From the NCBI GenBank assembly GCA_963761015.1, contig CAVXFL010000004.1:1-64000 (forward strand): 64,000 bases of DNA, given 5' to 3'. Position numbers and translations under genes: made by a program. Below the pieces are notes generated by a model, which saw nothing but the letters and a program-made list of their open reading frames with translations, had not been told where the DNA came from and did not search any database. Within the stretch, counting starts at the first letter, position 1. Each line of letters opens with the position of its first letter. Shown here piece by piece: positions 54,876 through 64,000 of the stretch. Source of the stretch: CAVXFL01 sp963761015 (lineage in GTDB: Bacteria; Pseudomonadota; Alphaproteobacteria; Acetobacterales; Acetobacteraceae).

Positions 54876-56823
54876 ATGAACGTCGTGGACGATTTTCTCT
54901 CGCGGTCACGCAGGGCTTACGAGGGCCGACGCGAAAGCGAGATGTCGGTTCTGGAGTATCTGCGGCTCTGCCGCGAGAACCCGGTGGTCTATTCCTCCGC
55001 CGCGGAGCGGATGGTGACGGCCATCGGAGAGCCGGAACTGATCGACACGTCCAAGGACGCCCGGCTGGGCCGGGTGTTCATGAACCGCACCATCAAGGTC
55101 TACGAGGCGTTCAACGAGTTCTACGGCATGGAGGAGACGATCGAGCGGATCGTCAATTTCTTCCGCTACGCCGCCCAGGGCCTCGAAGAACGCAAGCAGA
55201 TCCTTTACCTGCTCGGGCCGGTCGGCGGCGGGAAGTCCTCCCTGGCCGAGCGGCTGAAGCAACTCATGGAGCGCGAGCCGATCTATGTGCTGAAGGCCGG
55301 CGATCACATCAGCCCGGTGTTCGAAAGCCCGCTCGGCCTGTTCGACCCGGACGAAATGGGGCCGGAGCTGGAGGAGCGGTTCGGCATTCCGCGCCGCCGC
55401 GTGACCGGTCTGATGTCGCCGTGGGCGGTGAAGCGGCTGGACGAGTTCGGCGGCGACATCACGCGCTTTACCGTCGCCAAGGTGTATCCGTCGCGGCTGC
55501 GCCAAGTCGGCATCACCAAGACCGAGCCGGGCGACGAGAACAACCAAGATATTTCGAGCATGGTCGGCAAGGTCGACATCCGCATGCTCGAGCACTACAG
55601 CCAGAACGATCCCGACGCCTACAGCTTCTCCGGCGGCCTCAACCGCGCCACCCAGGGGCTGCTCGAATTCGTCGAGATGTTCAAGGCGCCGATCAAGATG
55701 CTGCATCCGCTGCTGACGGCGACGCAGGAGGGCAACTACGTCGGCACCGAGAATATCGGGTCCATTCCCTTCCAGGGCATCATTCTCGCGCACTCGAACG
55801 AGGCGGAGTGGCAGACCTTCCGCAACAACAAGAACAATGAAGCCTTCATCGACCGCATCTGCGTCATCAAGGTGCCGTACTGCCTCCGGGTGACCGAGGA
55901 AGAGAAGATCTACCACAAGCTGATCCGCGGCAGCGATCTGGCCAGCTCGCCGTGCGCGCCCGGAACGCTGCAACTGCTGGCGCGCTTCACCGTGCTGACC
56001 CGGCTGCACGCGCCGAGTTCCGGCAGCCTGTTCTCCAAAATGCGGGTCTACGACGGGGAGAGCCTGAAGGAGACCGATCCGCACGCGAAATCGGTGCAGG
56101 AATACCGCGACGCGGCCGGCGTCGACGAGGGCATGGAGGGGGTTTCCACCCGCTTCGCCTTCAAGGTGCTGTCGGCGACCTTCAACTACGACAACCACGA
56201 GGTCGGCGCCGATCCGGTGCACCTGATGTACATGCTGGAACAGGCGATCCGGCGCGAGCAGTTCGGCAACGAGAGCGAGAAGAAGTACCTGGAGTTCATC
56301 AAGGCGGAACTCGCGCCGCGCTACGCGGAGTTCATCGGCAACGAGATCCAGAAGGCCTACCTCGAATTGTACAACGACTACGGACAGAACCTGTTCGACC
56401 GCTACGTCGACTACGCCGACGCCTGGATCGAGCATCAGGACTACAAGGATCCGGATACCGGCCAGCTGATGGATCGCGACCTGTTGAACCAGGAGCTCAC
56501 GAAGGTCGAGAAGCCGGCGGGCATCGCCAATCCCAAGGATTTCCGCAACGAGGTGGTGAAGTTCGCGTTGCGCTCGCGCGCCGCGAACGGCGGACGAAAT
56601 CCGTCCTGGACCTCGTACCGAGAAGATCCGCGAAGTGATCGAGCGGCGGATGTTCAGTCAGGTCGAGGAGTTGCTGCCCGTCATCAGCTTCGGCTCGAAG
56701 AAGGAAGCCGAGACGGAAAAGAAGCATAGCGACTTCCTCACCCGCATGGTCACCCGCGGCTATACCGAACGGCAGGTGCGGCGGTTGGTCGAGTGGTATA
56801 TGCGGACCAAGCAGGCAGGCTGA
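54876..56823 (+). CDS. prkA: PrkA serine protein kinase (AAA+ type, frameshifted near the end)
   Basis: MNVVDDFLSRSRRAYEGRR opens a PrkA protein of about 649 residues. It has the AAA+ Walker A LGPVGGGKSSLAERLK, the family block NNQDISSMVGKVDIRMLEHY (key part) and the C-terminal kinase-like domain. An extra C at 56618-56619 (TACCGAG should read TACGAG) breaks the frame; restored, NPSWTSYEKIREVIERRMFSQ continues to VEWYMRTKQAG. PrkA is made under nutrient stress and in sporulating bacteria and has protease-like AAA+ activity in recent work. It leads the prkA-yeaH-spoVR operon. Confidence 0.92.
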
Positions 56824-56841
56824 GCAGAAGGCGGGGCCAAG

Positions 56842-58140
56842 TTGAACATCGTCGACCGGCGGCTCAATCCACGTGGCAAGAGCCTGGCCAACCGGCAGCG
56901 CTTCATCCGCCGTGCGCGCAAGCAAATCCTCGAGGCGGTGCGGGATGCGTCGGCGAAGCACGGCATCGCCGACGGGGGCGGCGATCGCATCAAGATCTCC
57001 GCGGACACGCTGCGCGAACCGACGTTGCGCCCGTCGCACGGCACCGGTCAGCGCACCTACGTGGTGCCCGGCAACAAGGAGTATGTCGAGGGCGACCGCA
57101 TCCCCCGCCCCCCCTCCGGCGGCGATGGGCAAGGCAGCGAGGGCGCCGCCGACGGCGAGACGCAGGACGCGTTCCAGTTCGTCCTGAGCCAGGAGGAATT
57201 CCTCGACCTGTTCCTCGAGGACCTCGAACTGCCGGACCTGCTGCGCAAGCAGCTGCGCCATACCGACGGCTTCACGCCGCAGCGCGCCGGCTATCAGACC
57301 ACCGGCTCGGCGGCCAACCTCAATCTGCTGCGCACCATGCGCAACAGCCTGTCGCGCCGCATCGCGCTGAAGCGTCCGCGCGCCAGCGAATTGCTGCAGC
57401 GCGAACAGGAGATCGAGCGCCTCGATCCCGAGGGCGACGACGCCGAGCGTCGGCGGATGCTGGAAGGCGAGCTCGAGCATCAGCGCCATCGCAGCCGGCG
57501 CATTCCGTTCATCGACCCGGTGGACGTGCGCTACAACCGGTTCGAGAATATCCCCCGCCCGGCGGCGAGCGCGGTCATGTTCTGCCTGATGGACGTCTCA
57601 GGCTCCATGACGGCGCACATGAAGGATCTGGCGAAGCGCTTCTACAAGTTGCTCTACTTGTTCCTCAGCCGCCGCTATCGTCACGTCGAAATCGTGTTCA
57701 TCCGCCACACCCACATGGCGCGCGAGGTCGACGAGGAGACCTTCTTCACCAGCACGGAGTCCGGCGGCACCATCGTCTCCACCGCGTTCGAGGAAATGCT
57801 GCGCGTGCTGGCGAACCGCTATCCGCGCGATCAGTGGAACGTGTACGCGGCGCAGGCCTCGGACGGCGACAACATGCCGGCGGATAATCCGCACGCCGTC
57901 GCGCTGCTGCAGAACCTGATCCTGCCGTGCTGCCAGTATTTCGCCTATCTGGAGGTCGGCTCCGAGGACGGGCGGCACGGTGGGCCGACCGAGCTCTGGC
58001 GGGCGTATCAGCGGATGGCGCAGTCCGGCCAGCCGATCGCCATGCGCAAAGTCAATCACCGCAGCCAGATCTATCCCGTCTTCCGCCAGCTTTTCGCGCG
58101 CGACCGCGCGACCAGGCAGGAAACCGGAGCGAGCGCATGA
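56842..58140 (+). CDS. yeaH: YeaH/YhbH family protein (UPF0229)
   Basis: A 432-residue protein with TTG start (MNIVDRRLNPRGKSLANRQR). After an acidic/Gly-rich spacer (about 90-115) a VWA-like domain shows CLMDVSGSMTAHMKDLAKRF and VFIRHTHMAREVDEETFF. The end reads KVNHRSQIYPVFRQLF, typical of the family. Function is unknown, but it is consistently co-expressed with PrkA and SpoVR under nitrogen or stationary-phase stress. It is 18 bases after prkA and its stop overlaps the spoVR start. Confidence 0.95.
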   Translation: MNIVDRRLNPRGKSLANRQRFIRRARKQILEAVRDASAKHGIADGGGDRIKISADTLREPTLRPSHGTGQRTYVVPGNKEYVEGDRIPRPPSGGDGQGSEGAADGETQDAFQFVLSQEEFLDLFLEDLELPDLLRKQLRHTDGFTPQRAGYQTTGSAANLNLLRTMRNSLSRRIALKRPRASELLQREQEIERLDPEGDDAERRRMLEGELEHQRHRSRRIPFIDPVDVRYNRFENIPRPAASAVMFCLMDVSGSMTAHMKDLAKRFYKLLYLFLSRRYRHVEIVFIRHTHMAREVDEETFFTSTESGGTIVSTAFEEMLRVLANRYPRDQWNVYAAQASDGDNMPADNPHAVALLQNLILPCCQYFAYLEVGSEDGRHGGPTELWRAYQRMAQSGQPIAMRKVNHRSQIYPVFRQLFARDRATRQETGASA

Positions 58141-59675
58141 GCGAAGGCCTCGTAGCCGACCGGGTGAAGTCCGGCGCCGACTGGAATTTCCAGCAGCTCC
58201 GCGACGTCTACGAGAAGATCGAGTCGGTCGCGATCGGCGAAATGGGACTCGACATCTATCCCAATCAGATCGAGGTGATCACCTCCGAGCAGATGCTCGA
58301 CGCCTATTCCTCGATCGGCCTGCCGCTCATGTACCGGCACTGGTCGTTCGGCAAGCATTTCGCGCGCGACGAGGCGCTGTATCGGCACGGGCTGCGCAGC
58401 TTGGCCTACGAGATAGTCATCAACTCCAGTCCCTGCATCGTCTATATCATGGAGGAAAACTCCATGGCGATGCAGTCCCTGGTGATGGCGCACGCCGCGT
58501 TCGGCCACAATCACTTCTTCAAGAACAACCACCTGTTCCGCCAGTGGACCGACGCCAGCGGCATCCTGGACTATATGGAATTCGCCAAATCCTACGTTGC
58601 CCGCTGCGAGGACATGTACGGGGAAGAGGCGGTCGAGCGCGTGCTGGACGCGGCACACGCGCTGATGACGCAGGGGGTCAGCCGCTACGCGCGTAAAAAG
58701 AGCCTCTCGCTGCGCGACGAGGAGAAGCGGGCCGCCGAGCGGCGGGAGGAAGAGCAGCGCACCTTCAACGATTTGTGGCGGACGCTTCCGGACAAGCCGG
58801 AAACCGCGGCGCGCCCGACCAGCATCGCCGAGCGCCACCGGCTGCTCGGGCTCCCGGAAGAAAACATCCTGTATTTCCTGGAGAAGAAGGCGCCGCTCTT
58901 GAAGCCGTGGCAGCGCGAGCTGCTGCGCATCGTTCGCCATATCGCGCAGTATTTCTATCCGCAGAAGCAGACGCGGATGATGAACGAGGGCTGCGCCACG
59001 TTCGTGCACTACAGCATCATGAATCGGCTGCACGAACTCCGCTTCCTCGACGACGGCGCGATGCTCGAGTTTTTGCACTCGCACACCAGCGTCGTGTTCC
59101 AGCCGGAATTCGACGATCGGCGCTTCGACGGCATCAATCCCTACGCGCTCGGCTTCGGCATGATGCAGGACATCGCGCGCATCTGCGAGCAGCCGACCGA
59201 CGAGGACCGCGAATGGTTCCCGGCCTTCGCCGGCAACGGGGACGCGCTCGGCACCTTGAAGGAAGCCTGGGCCAATTATCGCGACGAAAGCTTCATCCGC
59301 CAGTTCCTCAGCCCGGCGCTGATTCGCAAGCTGCGGCTGTTCAGCGTGTTCGACGACGGCGAATCGGATCTCCTGGTCAACGCGATCCACAACGAGCGCG
59401 GGTATCGCGCCGTCCGCTCGGGAATCGCGGATTCCTTCGACGTGGTCAAGCAGGAACCGGAAATCGAAATCGTCGATGTCGATCTCGATCGCGACCGCCG
59501 GCTGATTTTGCAGCACCGCGCGCATAACGGGATTCAGCTCGACAAGAACGATGCCGATGTGGTGTTGCGCCGGCTCGCGGAGCTTTGGGGCTACGAGGTG
59601 CGGCTGATCGAAGTCGATGCCGCGACCGACCGCGAGCTCAGGAAATACGACGCCGCGCCGCCGAGCGCGGCCTGA
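58137..59675 (+). CDS. ycgB: SpoVR family protein (YcgB)
   Basis: A 512-residue protein with the SpoVR core: GLDIYPNQIEVITSEQMLDA, GLPLMYRHWSFGKHF, VMAHAAFGHNHFFKNNHLF and the late RMMNEGCATFVHYSIMNRL. SpoVR is needed for spore cortex in Bacillus, but the function in non-spore-formers is unknown; histidine-rich segments suggest metal binding. The ATG overlaps the yeaH stop by four bases. Together the three genes form the conserved prkA-yeaH-spoVR module. Confidence 0.95.
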   Translation: MSEGLVADRVKSGADWNFQQLRDVYEKIESVAIGEMGLDIYPNQIEVITSEQMLDAYSSIGLPLMYRHWSFGKHFARDEALYRHGLRSLAYEIVINSSPCIVYIMEENSMAMQSLVMAHAAFGHNHFFKNNHLFRQWTDASGILDYMEFAKSYVARCEDMYGEEAVERVLDAAHALMTQGVSRYARKKSLSLRDEEKRAAERREEEQRTFNDLWRTLPDKPETAARPTSIAERHRLLGLPEENILYFLEKKAPLLKPWQRELLRIVRHIAQYFYPQKQTRMMNEGCATFVHYSIMNRLHELRFLDDGAMLEFLHSHTSVVFQPEFDDRRFDGINPYALGFGMMQDIARICEQPTDEDREWFPAFAGNGDALGTLKEAWANYRDESFIRQFLSPALIRKLRLFSVFDDGESDLLVNAIHNERGYRAVRSGIADSFDVVKQEPEIEIVDVDLDRDRRLILQHRAHNGIQLDKNDADVVLRRLAELWGYEVRLIEVDAATDRELRKYDAAPPSAA

Positions 59676-59836
59676 CGCGCAAGCGGCTGTCGCGACCGCA
59701 GCGACCACTCGCCGGCTTGACCGGACCGATCGCGTTCGGCAACTTTCCACCCTCTATGGATTTGTTCCGTCGTGGCCAGCCGCGCCGTTGCGCAGGCCGC
59801 GCGGTACCCGCCGAGCATTGGAAAGGAATCGCTCCC

Positions 59837-59953
59837 ATGAAGCGTTTGGTTCTCGCACTCCTTCTCCTCGCCACTGTTGCGCCGCTGACCGGCTGCATCT
59901 ACGCGCCGGCGCGTCCGGGCTGGTGCTATTGGCATCCGTATCGTTGCCGCTGA
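59837..59953 (+). CDS. Very small lipoprotein
   Basis: A 38-residue protein: a signal sequence MKRLVLALLLLATVAPLTGC with lipobox LTGC, leaving a mature peptide CIYAPARPGWCYWHPYRCR of 19 residues, rich in aromatic residues, Cys and Arg. A Shine-Dalgarno (AAAGGAA) precedes the ATG. It sits between spoVR and a Gly/Trp/Arg-rich exported protein. No family is known to me. Confidence 0.65.
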   Translation: MKRLVLALLLLATVAPLTGCIYAPARPGWCYWHPYRCR

Positions 59954-60063
59954 GTTGGCGGCCTCGCCGGCTTCACCGAAAGGTGAGACCGCGCGTCGTG
60001 TTTCCACCACAATTCCGCGGGACTGGATATCGGCCGCTCGCAGAAGGAGGAGGAGATTCCAGG

Positions 60064-60633
60064 ATGAAATCGCTATCATGCCTGTCCTTGCGTCCGTTGC
60101 TGTTGCGCCTCTGCCTGGCCGCCGCGATGGCCATTCCCGCAGCCCTGCCCGGGACAGCGCATGCGCGATGGGGCGGCCACGTCGGCTGGCGCGCCGGCGG
60201 CTGGCGCGGCGGCGTGGGCTGGCGTGGCGGGATGCGTGGCGGCTGGGCCCATCGCGGCTTCGGGTGGCGGGCCGGATGGCGTGGCGGCTGGGCTCATTCC
60301 CGCTTTGGGTGGCGGGGGGCCGGATGGCGCGGCGGTTGGGCCCATCCGCGCTTGGGGTGGCGCGCCGGCTGGGGCCGGGTCGGCTGGCGGCATGGCTGGG
60401 CGTGGCGCGGTTGGCGCCCCTGGTGGGGCTGGCGTCGGGTCGGCCTGGTGGCGCCGGCGTTTGCGTTCCCGCCGGTGGTCTATGCGCCGCCGCCCCCGGT
60501 GGTTTACGCCCCGCCACCGTTGTTGGCGTCCCCGGTGGTGCATCATCGCGCTCGCGTGCATCACGTGACGCATGTCTCCGCGCCGGTCCACCATGCGTGC
60601 CACTGCACATGTTCGTGCCTCCCCGGGCAGTAA
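60064..60633 (+). CDS. Gly/Trp/Arg-rich exported protein with Cys/His tail
   Basis: A 189-residue protein. A signal peptide (LRLCLAAAMAIPAALPGTAHA) is followed by at least six imperfect repeats built on GWRxGWxGGWAHxRFGWR (residues about 36-130), a Pro-rich stretch PPVVYAPPPPVVYAPPP, and a tail HHACHCTCSCLPGQ. The repeats resemble low-complexity envelope proteins. The CxCxC tail could bind metal. A Shine-Dalgarno (AGGAGGAG) lies upstream. It is in a mini-cluster with the small lipoprotein at 59837. Function unknown. Confidence 0.7.
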   Translation: MKSLSCLSLRPLLLRLCLAAAMAIPAALPGTAHARWGGHVGWRAGGWRGGVGWRGGMRGGWAHRGFGWRAGWRGGWAHSRFGWRGAGWRGGWAHPRLGWRAGWGRVGWRHGWAWRGWRPWWGWRRVGLVAPAFAFPPVVYAPPPPVVYAPPPLLASPVVHHRARVHHVTHVSAPVHHACHCTCSCLPGQ

Positions 60634-60750
60634 CCGTGTTCCGCCTGGCCCGGCCGGCGCCGTTCGCCGCCGCCCGGGTCGCGAAACTCATTGAAGGCCG
60701 CGATCCAGGCTATACATCCTGAGGCGAGTTCGCGAGCGGAAGGCATCGGG

Positions 60751-61749
60751 ATGTATACGCAAGGGCTGGCCGCCAGCCCGCCGGTTCGGCCCGAATCGTC
60801 GCCGGAGGACGCGGCCCTCACCGCACGCTTCCAGGCGCGCATCGACGCCGAACAGCGCATCGAGCCCAACGACTGGATGCCGGAGGCGTACCGGCGCACC
60901 CTGACCCGGCAGATTTCGCAGCACGCGCATTCGGAAATCGTCGGCATGCTGCCGGAGGGCAACTGGCTTACCCGCGCGCCCACCTTGCGGCGCAAGGCGG
61001 CGTTGCTCGCCAAGGTGCAGGACGAATGCGGCCACGGTGTTTATCTTTACGCCGCCGCGGAGACGCTCGGGATCTCGCGCGAGCAGTTGGTCGAACAACT
61101 CCTGTCCGGGCAAGCGAAATACTCGTCGATTTTCAACTATCCCACGCTGACCTGGGCCGATATCGGCGCGATCGGCTGGCTGGTGGACGGCGCGGCGATC
61201 ATGAACCAGATCCCGCTCTGCCGCTGCTCCTATGGCCCGTACGCGCGGGCGATGATCCGGATCTGCAAGGAGGAGAGCTTTCATCAGCGCCAGGGCTACG
61301 AGATCATGCTGACCCTCGCGCGCGGCACCGAGGCGCAGAAGGCCATGGCGCAGGACGCGCTCGACCGGTGGTGGTGGCCGTGCCTGATGATGTTCGGCCC
61401 GCCCGACCAGGCAAGCCAGCACTCGGATGCGTCGATACGCTGGAAGATCAAGCGTTTTTCCAACGACGAACTGCGCCAGAAATTCGTCGACGCCACCGTG
61501 CCGCAGGCGCACTACGTGGAGCTCACCATCCCCGATCCGGAGCTGCGTTTCAACGCGGGAACCGAGCATTGGGAATTCGGCCGCATCGACTGGGACGAAT
61601 TCCGCCGGGTGCTCGCGGGCGACGGACCGTGCAACCGCCAGCGCATGGAACAGCGGCGGGCGGCGCACGAGAACGGCGCCTGGGTACGCGAGGCGGCTCT
61701 CGCCCACGCCGAAAAGCGCCGGGCCCGGGCAACGCGGCAGGCGGCCTGA
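60751..61749 (+). CDS. paaA: Phenylacetyl-CoA 1,2-epoxidase, catalytic subunit PaaA
   Basis: A 332-residue diiron oxygenase subunit starting MYTQGLAASPP. Diiron ligands lie in KVQDECGHGVYLYAAAETLG and CKEESFHQRQGYEIM; WWWPCLMMFGPPDQAS is a family hallmark. It forms the epoxidase with PaaB, C and E and oxidises phenylacetyl-CoA in the cytoplasm, the first ring-attack step. First gene of the paa operon, directly abutting paaB. Confidence 0.96.
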   Translation: MYTQGLAASPPVRPESSPEDAALTARFQARIDAEQRIEPNDWMPEAYRRTLTRQISQHAHSEIVGMLPEGNWLTRAPTLRRKAALLAKVQDECGHGVYLYAAAETLGISREQLVEQLLSGQAKYSSIFNYPTLTWADIGAIGWLVDGAAIMNQIPLCRCSYGPYARAMIRICKEESFHQRQGYEIMLTLARGTEAQKAMAQDALDRWWWPCLMMFGPPDQASQHSDASIRWKIKRFSNDELRQKFVDATVPQAHYVELTIPDPELRFNAGTEHWEFGRIDWDEFRRVLAGDGPCNRQRMEQRRAAHENGAWVREAALAHAEKRRARATRQAA

Positions 61750-62037
61750 ATGACCGAGCCGGCGATCCCGCTCTGGGAAGTGTTCATCCGTTCGCGCAAC
61801 GGGCTGGCGCACCATCATGTCGGCTCGCTGCACGCGGCGGACTCGGAGATGGCGTTGCAGGCGGCGCGCGACGTCTACACGCGCCGCGGCGAGGGATTGT
61901 CGATCTGGGTTGTGCCCTCGGCGGCGATCGTGGCCTCCGATCCCGCCGAACAAGCGATGTTCTTCGAACCGACCGCGTCCAAGATTTACCGGCATCCAAG
62001 CTTCTATGACGTGCCCGACGAAGTCGGTAACATGTGA
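61750..62037 (+). CDS. paaB: Phenylacetyl-CoA epoxidase subunit PaaB
   Basis: A 95-residue subunit with WEVFIRSRNGLAHHHVGSLH and GEGLSIWVVPSAAI. It bridges the catalytic and structural subunits. The ATG directly follows the paaA stop, so translation is coupled. Length fits (E. coli PaaB 95). Confidence 0.96.
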   Translation: MTEPAIPLWEVFIRSRNGLAHHHVGSLHAADSEMALQAARDVYTRRGEGLSIWVVPSAAIVASDPAEQAMFFEPTASKIYRHPSFYDVPDEVGNM

Positions 62038-62046
62038 TCGCGGTTG

Positions 62047-62823
62047 ATGCGGTCCACCTCGATCCGCTTCGCCGGCGGCGAACTCGCGCTTTATGTGCTG
62101 CAGCGCGCCGACGACGCCCTGGTGCTCGGGCATCGTTTGTCGGAATGGTGCGGCCACGCGCCGATGCTGGAGGAGGATATCGCACTCGCCAATATCGGCC
62201 TCGATCTGATCGGCCAGGCGCGCGCATTATACGCCTATGCGGCAGAGGTCGAGGACGCGGGCCATGACGAGAACCAGCTGGCGTATCTGCGCGACGTCGG
62301 ACAGTATCGTAACCTGCTGCTGCTCGAGCAGCCGAACGGTGATTTCGCGCACACGATCGTTCGCCAGCTTCTCTATTCCGCCTATGCCGATCCGTATTGG
62401 CGCGCGATGACGGCATCGGCGGATCCGATGCTCGCCGCCATCGCGGCGAAATCGGAGAAGGAGAGCGCCTATCACCTGCGCCACGCGTGCGAATGGGTAA
62501 TCCGGCTCGGCGACGGGACGGAGGAAAGCCACCGGCGCGCGCAGACCGCGATCGACGCCCTGTGGTTGTACACCGGCGAGATGTTCGAAGTCGCTTCCGA
62601 AGCGGAACCGCTCATCGCCCGCTCCGTTGCCGCCGATCCGTCCGGCTTGGGTGCGGCCTGGAACAAGACCCTCGACGATGTGCTGTCCGAGGCGACGCTG
62701 ACACGGCCGCCGGACGGATGGATGCAGAGTGGGGGGCGAAGCGGGCAACACTCGGAGCATCTCGGTCATCTGCTCGCGGAACTGCAATTCCTCCAGCGCT
62801 CCGACCCCGGCGCAACATGGTAG
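62047..62823 (+). CDS. paaC: Phenylacetyl-CoA epoxidase structural subunit PaaC
   Basis: A 258-residue ferritin-like subunit that resembles PaaA but without a full diiron centre. It shows LVLGHRLSEWCGHAPMLEED, NIGLDLIGQARALY and EKESAYHLRHACEWVIRLG. It supports PaaA folding and substrate entry. The ATG at 62047 follows paaB by nine bases. Confidence 0.95.
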   Translation: MRSTSIRFAGGELALYVLQRADDALVLGHRLSEWCGHAPMLEEDIALANIGLDLIGQARALYAYAAEVEDAGHDENQLAYLRDVGQYRNLLLLEQPNGDFAHTIVRQLLYSAYADPYWRAMTASADPMLAAIAAKSEKESAYHLRHACEWVIRLGDGTEESHRRAQTAIDALWLYTGEMFEVASEAEPLIARSVAADPSGLGAAWNKTLDDVLSEATLTRPPDGWMQSGGRSGQHSEHLGHLLAELQFLQRSDPGATW

Positions 62824-63314
62824 CCGCGGATGACGAGGCGCTGCGCCGGCGCGCGTGGGATGTCGCCGCCACGGTGGTCGATCCGGAAATTCCGGCGCTC
62901 ACCATCACCGATCTCGGAATTCTGCGCGACGTAGCGGTGAACGAGGGGAGGATCGAGGTTTCGATCACCCCCACTTATCTCGGTTGCCCGGCAACGGACG
63001 TGATCGCGCGCGATATCGAAGCCGCCTTGAGCAAGGCCGGGATCGCGCCGGCTCGCGTCAAAACCGTGTTGTCGCCGCCCTGGTCGACGGATTGGCTGAG
63101 CGAGCAAGCGCGGCGCAAGCTCGCCGAAATCGGTATCGCGCCGCCCCCGGCCAAAGCCTCGCGCCCTGCTCTGTTCGCGCAAGATGCCGTCGCGTGTCCG
63201 CGATGCGGCGCCTCCGACACCGCGCGCATCTCGGAATTCGGCGCCACCGCCTGCAAGGCGCTCTGGCGCTGCCGCGCCTGCGGCGAACCGTTCGAAGTGT
63301 TCAAATGTCACTGA
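62817..63314 (+). CDS. paaD: PaaD, iron-sulfur/maturation factor for the epoxidase
   Basis: A 165-residue protein with an N-terminal MIP18/DUF59 domain (AATVVDPEIPALTITDLGIL, TYLGCPATDVIARDIEAAL) and a C-terminal zinc ribbon with CPRCGASDTARISEFGATAC followed by CRACGEPF. It is a maturation factor related to SufT. The ATG overlaps the paaC stop by seven bases. Confidence 0.95.
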   Translation: MVAADDEALRRRAWDVAATVVDPEIPALTITDLGILRDVAVNEGRIEVSITPTYLGCPATDVIARDIEAALSKAGIAPARVKTVLSPPWSTDWLSEQARRKLAEIGIAPPPAKASRPALFAQDAVACPRCGASDTARISEFGATACKALWRCRACGEPFEVFKCH

Positions 63315-64000
63315 CGCAAGTCGAACCGGCTGCGCGCGCGCGCGGCTTTCATGCGCTGACAATCGCCGCTGTCCGGCGGGAAACGCCCGATTCCCTCTCG
63401 ATCGCGTTCGCCGTGCCGCCCGATCTGGCCGACACGTTCCGCTTCACGCCAGGTCAGTATCTCACCTTGCGCACGGTGATCGACGGCGAAGACGTGCGCC
63501 GCTCCTACTCCATCTGTTCCGGCCTCGACGATCGCGAGTTGCGCATCGCCATCAAGCGGCTGAACGGCGGCGCGTTCTCCTGCTTCGCCCACGAGACACT
63601 CGAACCCGGCGCGGTGGTCGAGGTGATGGCGCCGATGGGACGTTTCACGCTCGACGCCGATCCCGAACTCGGCACGAACCTACGTGGCCTTCGCGGCCGG
63701 ATCGGGCATCACGCCGGTGCTGTCCATTCTCAAATCCGTTCTGCATCGCGAGCCGGGCAGCCGCTTCTTCCTGTTCTACGGCAACCGCTCGCGCGCCGAC
63801 ATCATGTTCCGCGACGCGTTGAACGATTTGAAGGACCGCTTTCTCGGCCGCCTCTCGGTGGCACACATTCTTTCGCGCGAGCAGCACGACATCAAGCTGC
63901 TGAACGGCCGGATCGACGAAGCCAAGGTGCCGCTGCTGCTACGCACGGTGCCAGCCGTGGCCGCCATCGATCGGGCGTTCATCTGCGGCCCGGCCGGCAT
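63305..64000 (+). CDS. paaE: PaaE, epoxidase reductase (frameshifted, runs off the window)
   Basis: The start MSLTQVEPAARARGFHALTI overlaps the paaD stop. The FAD-binding region reads FRFTPGQYLTLRTVIDGEDVRRSYSIC (key part RRSYSIC). A one-base insertion near 63,678 (GGCACGA should read GGCCGA or similar) breaks the frame; the continuing frame gives TYVAFAAGSGITPVLSILKS and FFLFYGNRSRADIMFRDAL, the NAD-binding part. The C-terminal 2Fe-2S domain lies beyond the window. It supplies electrons from NADPH to PaaA. Confidence 0.9.
   Translation, partial: MSLTQVEPAARARGFHALTIAAVRRETPDSLSIAFAVPPDLADTFRFTPGQYLTLRTVIDGEDVRRSYSICSGLDDRELRIAIKRLNGGAFSCFAHETLEPGAVVEVMAPMGRFTLDADPELGTNLRGLRGRIGHHAGAVHSQIRSASRAGQPLLPVLRQPLARRHHVPRRVERFEGPLSRPPLGGTHSFARAARHQAAERPDRRSQGAAAATHGASRGRHRSGVHLRPGRH

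Noticed and set aside
54906..56435. 509-residue open frame on the - strand opposite prkA
   Set aside because: Antisense by-product; Val/Leu/Asp-rich with no family features.

Overview
The window is two unrelated pieces of DNA joined near base 10,610-10,645. Bases 1 to about 10,610 are AT-rich and look like a deltaproteobacterium-type (Desulfobacterota-like) genome: a long hybrid sensor kinase, a TPR/LppC-type lipoprotein, a DUF4258 pair, a Flp/Tad pilus locus behind a sigma-54-type promoter, and long intergenic stretches full of ATTCC-type mini-repeats. From about 10,645 to the end the DNA is GC-rich, with tightly packed, often overlapping genes typical of an alphaproteobacterium; I judge it Acetobacteraceae-like from gene content, without a search. 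At the join a cpaB gene on the + strand stops mid-protein and a repetitive adhesin gene on the - strand stops mid-repeat. No att site, tRNA or insertion sequence lies there, so a chimeric contig is the simplest reading.

Left piece: metallophosphoesterase (512-1180, -), PAS/HisKA/REC/REC/Hpt kinase (1365-3893, -), a frameshifted lipoprotein (4171-4736, +), a DUF4258 protein with small partner (4917-5458, -), a frameshifted LppC/Peripla_BP lipoprotein (6130-8029, -), then flp pilin, cpaA and the start of cpaB (9162-10610, +).

Right piece, in order: adhesin fragment with 480-bp tandem repeats; hslU-hslV; a coxE / split xdhC / MoeA-MobA-like fusion operon for molybdenum-hydroxylase maturation; AI-2E transporter; DUF1194; enoyl-CoA hydratase; GlsB; glycosyltransferase; TSUP; Tat-exported protein; PfkB-like protein; PPP-family phosphatase; an ABC-2 exporter with a histidine phosphatase; SYLF protein; 3-methyladenine DNA glycosylase; a NitT/TauT-type ABC importer; cytochrome c; a TonB-dependent receptor divergent from a MoxY/MoxX-like two-component system; methyltransferase; PRTase-HAD fusion; TonB; orphan OmpR-type regulator; cupredoxin; DUF2937; NodT outer-membrane protein; M20 peptidase; FetAB-like exporter with glycerol kinase; RraA-like protein; malate synthase G; YciI; VOC protein; the prkA-yeaH-spoVR stress trio; two small exported proteins; and the phenylacetyl-CoA epoxygenase operon paaABCDE, running off the end.

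About a dozen otherwise well-conserved genes carry one single-base frameshift each, mostly in short homopolymers, on both sides of the join. This pattern points to unpolished sequence rather than gene decay. For those genes I give the coordinates of the restored gene. No rRNA, tRNA, CRISPR array or insertion sequence was recognised.
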